A stretch of 64,000 bases of DNA. Origin: Grimontia hollisae CIP 101886. GTDB taxonomy: Bacteria; Pseudomonadota; Gammaproteobacteria; Enterobacterales; Vibrionaceae. Under the pieces are notes generated by a model that had not been told where the DNA came from, did not search any database, and saw only the letters and a program-made list of their open reading frames with translations. The stretch spans positions 1 to 64,000 of the forward strand of contig NZ_ADAQ01000005.1 in the NCBI RefSeq assembly GCF_000176515.1, written 5' to 3'. The position numbers and the translations under genes were made by a program. Below are positions 58,922 to 64,000 of the stretch, piece by piece (the stretch's first letter is position 1; the number at the start of each line of letters is the position of its first letter).

Positions 58922-60541
58922 TTAGCCGCGGCTATGAAGGCCTTTTTTCTCCAGCGCACGGTAAATCAGGGTTTGCTGGAGAAGGGTCACGATATTCGAC
59001 ACCAGCCAGTACAGAACCAGACCTGCCGGGAACCACAGGAAGAACACAGTGAACATCACTGGCATGAAGTTCATGATCTTCTGTTGCATTGGGTCGGTCA
59101 CGGTACTCGGGCTCATTTTCTGGATCAGGAACATCGATGCACCCATCAGCAATGGCAGCACATAGAATGGATCCGGTGCTGACAAGTCCTGAATCCACAG
59201 CATGAACGGTGCATGGCGCAGTTCTACTGATTCCATCAGCGCCCAGTACAGTGCGATGAAGATAGGCATTTGCAGAAGCAGAGGTAAACAGCCGCCGAGC
59301 GGGTTGACTTTCTCTTTCTTGTACAGCTCCATCATTTCCTGGCTCATGCGCTGGCGGTCATCGCCAATACGCTCACGCATTTCCTGCAGTTTTGGTTGCA
59401 ACATGCGCATTTTTGCCATCGAGGTGTACTGTGCTTTGGTCAGTGGATACATCACACCACGTACGATGAAGGTCAGGATAATGATTGCCACACCCCAGTT
59501 ACCCACGAAGCCTTGGATGGTTGACAGCAACCAGTGCAGTGGGCTTGCGATAAACCACAGCCAGCCGTAATCGACTGTCAGGTTCAGGTTTGGTGCTGTT
59601 TGTTCCATTTGGTCCTGAAGTTTAGGACCTACCCACAGTGTGGCATCCAGTTGGGCGGTTGAGCCTGCAGCCACTGTTGTGGTTGGATAGCGCACACCGA
59701 TAAAGCCCTGACCATTGCTGGTACGGGTATACAGGTTAGCTTCACCGTCTGAATGCGGGATCCAGGCTGCAACAAAGTAGTGTTGCATCATGCCTGCCCA
59801 GCCTTGCTCCGCGATAGTCAGGTTCAGGTTTCTGTCCTTCATATCGTCAAAGCTGTATTTTTCGTACTTTGCGTCGTCTGCAGAGTACACACCGCCACGG
59901 TAAGTTGGCATGGTCAGGCTGCCGCCGTCATCCAGCAGGTTTTGCTTCAATTGTGCATACATCTGCACATTGGCCTCTTTACCGCTTTGGTTGTCAATGG
60001 TGTAGTCCACGTCAACTGCGTAGTTATTACGTTTCAGGACAAAGGTCTTGGTATAGGTAATACCATCTTTTTCCAGTGTCAGCGGCACACGCAGTTCATC
60101 CTGGCCATCAGCCATCACAAAATCGGTACCGTTGGCAGTAAACTTCGCTCGGCCATTCAGGGTATCGATACCATCGGCGCCAATCAGGCCGCTTTGGGCC
60201 ACGAAAACGTGGTCAGGCTGGTTTTTCAGCAGAACAAATTTGTTGTCAGAGTCGAACTCTGCATCATATTGGTTCAACTCAGCGTGAATGATGTCACCGC
60301 CTTGTGTGTCAACGGTCAAAGTCAGCACGTCACTTTGCAGGGTGATCAGCTTGTTTGAGACGGCGTCCTGGGTCAGAGGCTGGGACGCATCTGAGCTGGC
60401 AGGGACATCACCACTGTGTTGTGCTTGCTGTGTTACGCCCTGGCCCTGTGGTTGAGGGTTGGTTGCTTCCGTCCAGTTGAGGTACAACATGAAGGATACA
60501 AACATTAGGGCAATCAACAGGATATTGCGTTGAGAATCCAT
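58922..60541 (-). CDS. yidC: membrane protein insertase YidC
   Basis: 539 residues. N-terminal membrane anchor ([18 protein letters not shown], about 5-22), large periplasmic domain (about 50-320), and the conserved five-helix insertase core from about 340 ([23 protein letters not shown]...). The hydrophilic-groove arginine lies in [13 protein letters not shown]. Inserts proteins, including ATP synthase subunits a and c, and works with SecYEG. Part of rpmH-rnpA-yidD-yidC. Confidence 0.97.
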   Translation of the reverse strand: MDSQRNILLIALMFVSFMLYLNWTEATNPQPQGQGVTQQAQHSGDVPASSDASQPLTQDAVSNKLITLQSDVLTLTVDTQGGDIIHAELNQYDAEFDSDNKFVLLKNQPDHVFVAQSGLIGADGIDTLNGRAKFTANGTDFVMADGQDELRVPLTLEKDGITYTKTFVLKRNNYAVDVDYTIDNQSGKEANVQMYAQLKQNLLDDGGSLTMPTYRGGVYSADDAKYEKYSFDDMKDRNLNLTIAEQGWAGMMQHYFVAAWIPHSDGEANLYTRTSNGQGFIGVRYPTTTVAAGSTAQLDATLWVGPKLQDQMEQTAPNLNLTVDYGWLWFIASPLHWLLSTIQGFVGNWGVAIIILTFIVRGVMYPLTKAQYTSMAKMRMLQPKLQEMRERIGDDRQRMSQEMMELYKKEKVNPLGGCLPLLLQMPIFIALYWALMESVELRHAPFMLWIQDLSAPDPFYVLPLLMGASMFLIQKMSPSTVTDPMQQKIMNFMPVMFTVFFLWFPAGLVLYWLVSNIVTLLQQTLIYRALEKKGLHSRG

Positions 60542-60543
60542 TG

Positions 60544-60804
60544 TTAATTGTCTCGATTTTTAGGATGACGCGGGGGTACAGGATCGTACCCACCATGATT
60601 AAGAGGGTGGCATTTTAATAAACGTTTGCTGGCGAACCAACACCCTTTTATCACACCGTGACGGTTGACCGCTTCTATGGCGTATTGAGAGCATGTCGGC
60701 GTGAAGCGACATCGGGGCCCCAGAAGTGGACTGATGAAGAGTTGGTACCCGCGAAACAGTCCAGTGACTATTTTTTTCGCGGTGGTCGAGACAAACGTTG
60801 CCAT
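60544..60804 (-). CDS. yidD: membrane protein insertion efficiency factor YidD
   Basis: 86 residues. Compact family signature: [34 protein letters not shown] near 17-50 followed by [16 protein letters not shown]. The amphipathic N-terminal helix binds the inner membrane near YidC. Its start overlaps the 3' end of rnpA by 37 bases in another frame, and its stop is two bases before yidC, implying translational coupling. Confidence 0.95.
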   Translation of the reverse strand: MATFVSTTAKKIVTGLFRGYQLFISPLLGPRCRFTPTCSQYAIEAVNRHGVIKGCWFASKRLLKCHPLNHGGYDPVPPRHPKNRDN

Positions 60805-61127
60805 AACTTATCAAGCAGCTTACTCAGTTCTTCATTGCTGAGCTCATTGGCACTTTTTTTCGCAATCACAACATAGTCTTTTGCCGGCAGGTCATGCTGA
60901 TGAAGACGGAAACTTTCCCTGACCAGTCGCTTAAAACGATTGCGGTCAACAGCGAGTTTGATTTGTTTTTTGGGCACAGCCTGACCGAGACGGGGACGTC
61001 CAAGTGTGTTGTTGCGTGCAAGAATGGTTAAGTGTGGAGAGCCAGCGCGATGAGGTTGCTGGAAGACAAAGTTGAAATGTTCGGGAGTTAACAGACGTAA
61101 CTCCCGAGAAAAAGCTAGCTTATTCAC
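60768..61127 (-). CDS. rnpA: ribonuclease P protein component
   Basis: 119 residues, basic. The RNR-type motif region reads [16 protein letters not shown] near 59-74, and F-rich N-terminal contacts (HFNFVFQQP) are typical. Combines with M1 RNA to process tRNA 5' ends, including the tRNA cluster at 41-42 kb. 13 bases downstream of rpmH. Confidence 0.96.
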   Translation of the reverse strand: MNKLAFSRELRLLTPEHFNFVFQQPHRAGSPHLTILARNNTLGRPRLGQAVPKKQIKLAVDRNRFKRLVRESFRLHQHDLPAKDYVVIAKKSANELSNEELSKLLDKLWQRLSRPPRKK

Positions 61128-61140
61128 AAATCGCTAAGGA

Positions 61141-61275
61141 TTATTTTGAAAGCTTGCTACGGCCTTTCGCACGGCGAGCGGCAATAACCTTACGGCCGTT
61201 CTTCGTTGCCATGCGCGCACGGAAACCGTGAGTGCGCTTACGCTTTAGAACTGAAGGTTGAAAAGTGCGTTTCAT
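61141..61275 (-). CDS. rpmH: 50S ribosomal protein L34
   Basis: 44 residues, very basic. It starts [20 protein letters not shown] and ends GRSKLSK, the complete L34. Found by reading the minus strand between rnpA and dnaA. First gene of the rpmH-rnpA-yidD-yidC unit, transcribed away from dnaA. Confidence 0.97.
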   Translation of the reverse strand: MKRTFQPSVLKRKRTHGFRARMATKNGRKVIAARRAKGRSKLSK

Positions 61276-61437
61276 GGTTTCTACCTTATTACTGATCAGT
61301 TTTTAGGTTTGTTAACCCGACGTGGGACAGAATCGTCCGACGCCTCTCAACAAAGAGGGCGGATTGTAATCACTGACTGACTTGTAGTCAATGTTAAAAC
61401 CACGGGGGCTTTAATCCGACAACCTCCCGGGCGCGCA

Positions 61438-61465
61438 ATTATACGTGGTCGCGGTTCAAGCGCAA
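61438..61465 (-). promoter_or_regulatory. rpmH promoter
   Basis: Minus strand: -35 TTGCGC (61460-61465), 16-bp spacer, -10 TATAAT (61438-61443), then GC-rich TGCGCGCCC, about 160 bases upstream of rpmH. Confidence 0.75.
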
Positions 61466-61770
61466 GGATCCTTTATCGATCTTATTCACTTATCCCTGTG
61501 TAATTCTTGTGAGATTATCAGGGATAATCCTGTATGGAATGAGAGAATATGATCGGGGTATATTTTTTAAAGGTAGGGATCGAGGGTGACGTTATTGTGG
61601 ATGAAGGCCATCAACATCGTGATCAGATCTTCATATTTTCCCCCGGAATTTGGATAACCCTGTGAGTAAGTCGGGTGTTTTCTGTGCTGGACTGCCAGAT
61701 AATTGTGCGATCTGTGTGTATAACTTAGATCTTATTCACTGCAAAAGGGATCTTCCCGCTAGCGATCCTT
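61466..61770. promoter_or_regulatory. dnaA upstream control region with GATC cluster and DnaA-box-like sites
   Basis: About ten GATC sites in 300 bp. DnaA-box-like 9-mers: TTATTCACT at 61482-61490 and again at 61732-61740 (both preceded by GATC, giving a 13-bp direct repeat), TTGTGGATG at 61595-61603, and TTTGGATAA at 61649-61657. TTATCCCTG (61490-61498) and CAGGGATAA (61519-61527) form an inverted pair. This fits DnaA autoregulation and SeqA control. No single dnaA promoter could be fixed by eye. Confidence 0.6.
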
Positions 61771-61824
61771 GCAGTAGAAGTATAAACTTACATCCCTTTT
61801 CAATAATTCAGTGTGGAGTCAGAC

Positions 61825-63210
61825 GTGTCATCTTCGCTTTGGTTGCAGTGTCTTCAGCGCCTTCAGGAAGACCTCCCTGCAACAGAATTCAGCATGTGGG
61901 TTCGACCGCTTCAGGCGGAGTTAAATGACAATACCCTGACTTTGTTCGCGCCAAACCGTTTCGTGCTGGATTGGGTACGCGATAAGTATCTTAATAGTAT
62001 CAATCAGTTACTGAATGATTTTTGCGGTAACGACCTGCCTTTATTGCGTTTTGAGGTAGGCAGTAAGCCTGTGGCTGTAGCAGCACCACCGAGCCAACCT
62101 GCGACACCCGCGCCGGTAGCGCCAGTCTCAAAACCGGTTGGGCGTACCTGGGAACCGGCACCATCTCCAGTGCAGTCTGATGTGAATCACCGTTCTAACG
62201 TCAATCCCAAGCATAAGTTCACCAACTTTGTTGAAGGTAAGTCGAACCAGCTGGCACTGGCGGCGGCTCGCCAGGTGGCTGACAACCCAGGGGCAGCGTA
62301 TAACCCACTTTTCCTCTATGGTGGTACCGGCTTGGGTAAAACTCACCTGTTACATGCTGTGGGTAACGCTATCTCCGATCGCAAGGCGGATGCGCGTGTG
62401 GTGTATATGCACTCCGAGCGTTTCGTGCAGGATATGGTCAAAGCGCTGCAGAATAATCAGATTGAAGAGTTCAAGCGCTATTACCGGAGTGTGGATGCGC
62501 TGCTTATCGATGACATTCAGTTTTTTGCCAATAAAGAGCGTTCGCAGGAAGAGTTTTTCCATACCTTTAATGCGCTCCTTGAAGGCAACCAGCAAATCAT
62601 CCTGACCTCTGACCGCTATCCTAAAGAGATCAATGGGGTGGAGGATCGTCTTAAGTCGCGCTTTGGCTGGGGGCTGACAGTGGCGATTGAACCGCCAGAG
62701 CTTGAAACCCGGGTAGCGATTTTGATGAAAAAGGCGGAAGACCATAATATCCGCCTGCCTGACGAAGTGGCGTTTTTTATTGCTAAACGTCTGCGTTCGA
62801 ATGTTCGTGAGCTTGAAGGGGCACTGAACCGCGTGATAGCGAACGCTAACTTCACTGGCCGTGCTATTACCATTGATTTTGTCCGTGAAGCACTGCGAGA
62901 CTTGCTTGCGCTTCAGGAAAAACTGGTGACCATCGACAACATCCAGAAGACTGTTGCCGAGTATTACAAAATCAAAATGGCGGATCTGCTGTCGAAACGT
63001 CGCAGTCGTTCAGTTGCTCGGCCACGTCAGGTCGCAATGGCGCTGTCTAAAGAGCTGACCAACCACAGCTTGCCGGAGATTGGCGACGCATTTGGTGGCC
63101 GCGATCATACTACGGTACTTCATGCATGCCGAAAGATTGAACAGCTGCGCGAAGAGAGCCACGATATAAAAGAAGATTACTCCAACCTGATCCGGACTTT
63201 GTCGTCTTAA
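61825..63210 (+). CDS. dnaA: chromosomal replication initiator DnaA
   Basis: 461 residues from a GTG at 61825 with GGAG upstream; another in-frame GTG at 61813 is less likely because the family starts S-SLW-QCL. Domain I (about 1-85, [29 protein letters not shown]), a proline-rich linker (about 85-120), AAA+ domain III with Walker A GGTGLGKT near 157-163 and LLIDDIQFF Walker B, and domain IV with the DnaA-box reader [15 protein letters not shown] near 430-445. Binds the oriC boxes 6 kb away. dnaN follows after one base. Confidence 0.98.
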   Translation: MSSSLWLQCLQRLQEDLPATEFSMWVRPLQAELNDNTLTLFAPNRFVLDWVRDKYLNSINQLLNDFCGNDLPLLRFEVGSKPVAVAAPPSQPATPAPVAPVSKPVGRTWEPAPSPVQSDVNHRSNVNPKHKFTNFVEGKSNQLALAAARQVADNPGAAYNPLFLYGGTGLGKTHLLHAVGNAISDRKADARVVYMHSERFVQDMVKALQNNQIEEFKRYYRSVDALLIDDIQFFANKERSQEEFFHTFNALLEGNQQIILTSDRYPKEINGVEDRLKSRFGWGLTVAIEPPELETRVAILMKKAEDHNIRLPDEVAFFIAKRLRSNVRELEGALNRVIANANFTGRAITIDFVREALRDLLALQEKLVTIDNIQKTVAEYYKIKMADLLSKRRSRSVARPRQVAMALSKELTNHSLPEIGDAFGGRDHTTVLHACRKIEQLREESHDIKEDYSNLIRTLSS

Positions 63211-63211
63211 T

Positions 63212-64000
63212 ATGAAATTTACCGTTACCCGTGACCAATTTTTAAAACCCCTGCAGCAAGTATCTGGTGCACTTGGGGGGCGACCCACACTGCCGATCCT
63301 CGGAAATATCCTGTTGAAGGTGGAATCCGGTCAACTTTCCATGACCTGTACCGATCTTGAAGTGGAGCTGATTGCCAACCTGCCGCTGGAAAGCGAAGCG
63401 CAAGAAGGGGCTGTGACGGTTCCATCGCGCAAATTCCTCGATATTTGCCGTGGTTTGCCAGACAGTGCCTCTATCAGTTTCTCGCTGGAAGGCGACCGTG
63501 CTGTTATCCGCTCGGGCCGCAGCCGCTTTACGCTATCGACTCTGCCTGCTGCTGATTTTCCTAATATCGAAGACTGGCAGAGCACCGTGGAGTTTACCCT
63601 GCCACAAGGTAAGCTGCGCCAGCTGATGGAAAGCACCGCTTTTTCCATGGCTAATCAGGATGTGCGTTACTTCCTAAACGGTATGCTGCTCGAAACAGAA
63701 GGTACTACATTGCGTTCTGTCGCAACGGATGGCCACCGAATGGCGGTGGGTACGACCTTGTTGGATAACGAACTTGCTGCGCAGCAGGTAATCGTGCCAC
63801 GCAAAGGGGTAACGGAATTGATGCGTATGCTGGACAATCCGGATGCACCGGTGACTATCCAGATTGGCAGCGCCAATATCCGCGCACTGGTAAACCAGTT
63901 TGTGTTTACCTCCAAGCTGGTTGATGGCCGCTTCCCGGATTACCGCCGGGTGCTGCCACAGTCTTCCAATAAAATCATGGAAGCCGGTTGTGATGACCTT
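63212..64000 (+). CDS. dnaN: DNA polymerase III beta clamp (partial, 5' part)
   Basis: 263 codons present; the gene runs off the right edge (full length about 366). MKFTVTRDQFLKPLQQVSG start, then two complete clamp domains (about 1-120 and 129-243) and the start of the third. The conserved TDGHRMAV stretch near 172-179 is part of the protein-binding cleft. Immediately after dnaA, so cotranscribed. Confidence 0.97.
   Translation, partial: MKFTVTRDQFLKPLQQVSGALGGRPTLPILGNILLKVESGQLSMTCTDLEVELIANLPLESEAQEGAVTVPSRKFLDICRGLPDSASISFSLEGDRAVIRSGRSRFTLSTLPAADFPNIEDWQSTVEFTLPQGKLRQLMESTAFSMANQDVRYFLNGMLLETEGTTLRSVATDGHRMAVGTTLLDNELAAQQVIVPRKGVTELMRMLDNPDAPVTIQIGSANIRALVNQFVFTSKLVDGRFPDYRRVLPQSSNKIMEAGCDDL

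Overview
The window is the replication-origin region of a gammaproteobacterial chromosome. Gene content and order point to a member of Vibrionaceae: rrn leader-yrdA-yrdB-aroE-hemF-tsaC, purEK, yrdD-smg-dprA-LysM, def-fmt-rsmB-trkA-trkH, srkA-dsbA, comM, ilvGMEDA, glmS, glmU, the atp operon, parAB-rsmG-mnmG, oriC, mioC, mnmE-yidC-yidD-rnpA-rpmH and dnaA-dnaN. The genus cannot be fixed from sequence reading alone. The DnaA boxes, dense GATC sites and GATC-led 12-mers beside mnmG match the Dam/SeqA type of origin.

Layout. Positions 1-500 hold three tandem promoters and the boxA leader of an rRNA operon whose 16S gene lies off the left edge. From 0.6 to 30.3 kb is housekeeping sequence: carbonic anhydrase-like YrdA, shikimate and haem enzymes, t6A synthesis, purines, DNA uptake (dprA, comM), N-formylation and deformylation, potassium uptake (trkAH), a diguanylate cyclase, ccoG, srkA-dsbA and an attenuated ilvGMEDA operon with leader peptide. 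From 30.3 to 31.3 kb are two paralogous XRE regulators accompanied by TGCA-N3-TGCA palindromes.

The accessory region is 31.59-38.53 kb. It has the signature of a Tn7-like element sitting in the classical attTn7 position just downstream of glmS: a 5-bp direct repeat TCAAC on both sides, a 16-bp motif placed exactly 13 bp inside each tip in inverted orientation, three widely spaced motif copies on the left and three at exact 20-bp spacing on the right. No tns genes are recognisable. The cargo is a secreted serine-type sulfatase, a radical-SAM sulfatase-maturating enzyme and a divergent ROK-family regulator with a plausible operator, followed by an IS3-family transposase relic that is itself interrupted by an IS982-family copy. 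Insertion separated glmS from its apparent native terminator.

From 38.5 to 64 kb the backbone resumes: glmS with an upstream DeoR-type regulator, a seven-gene tRNA operon (Gln-Arg-Leu-Gln-Met-Leu-Leu), glmU, the complete atpIBEFHAGDC operon, parAB, rsmG, mnmG, oriC, mioC, a membrane protein with a degenerate GGDEF domain, mnmE, yidC, yidD, rnpA, rpmH, dnaA and the first 263 codons of dnaN. glmS and glmU supply amino-sugar precursors. The origin-proximal genes link replication start (dnaA, dnaN, oriC) with segregation (parAB), tRNA modification (mnmE, mnmG) and membrane insertion (yidC, yidD).
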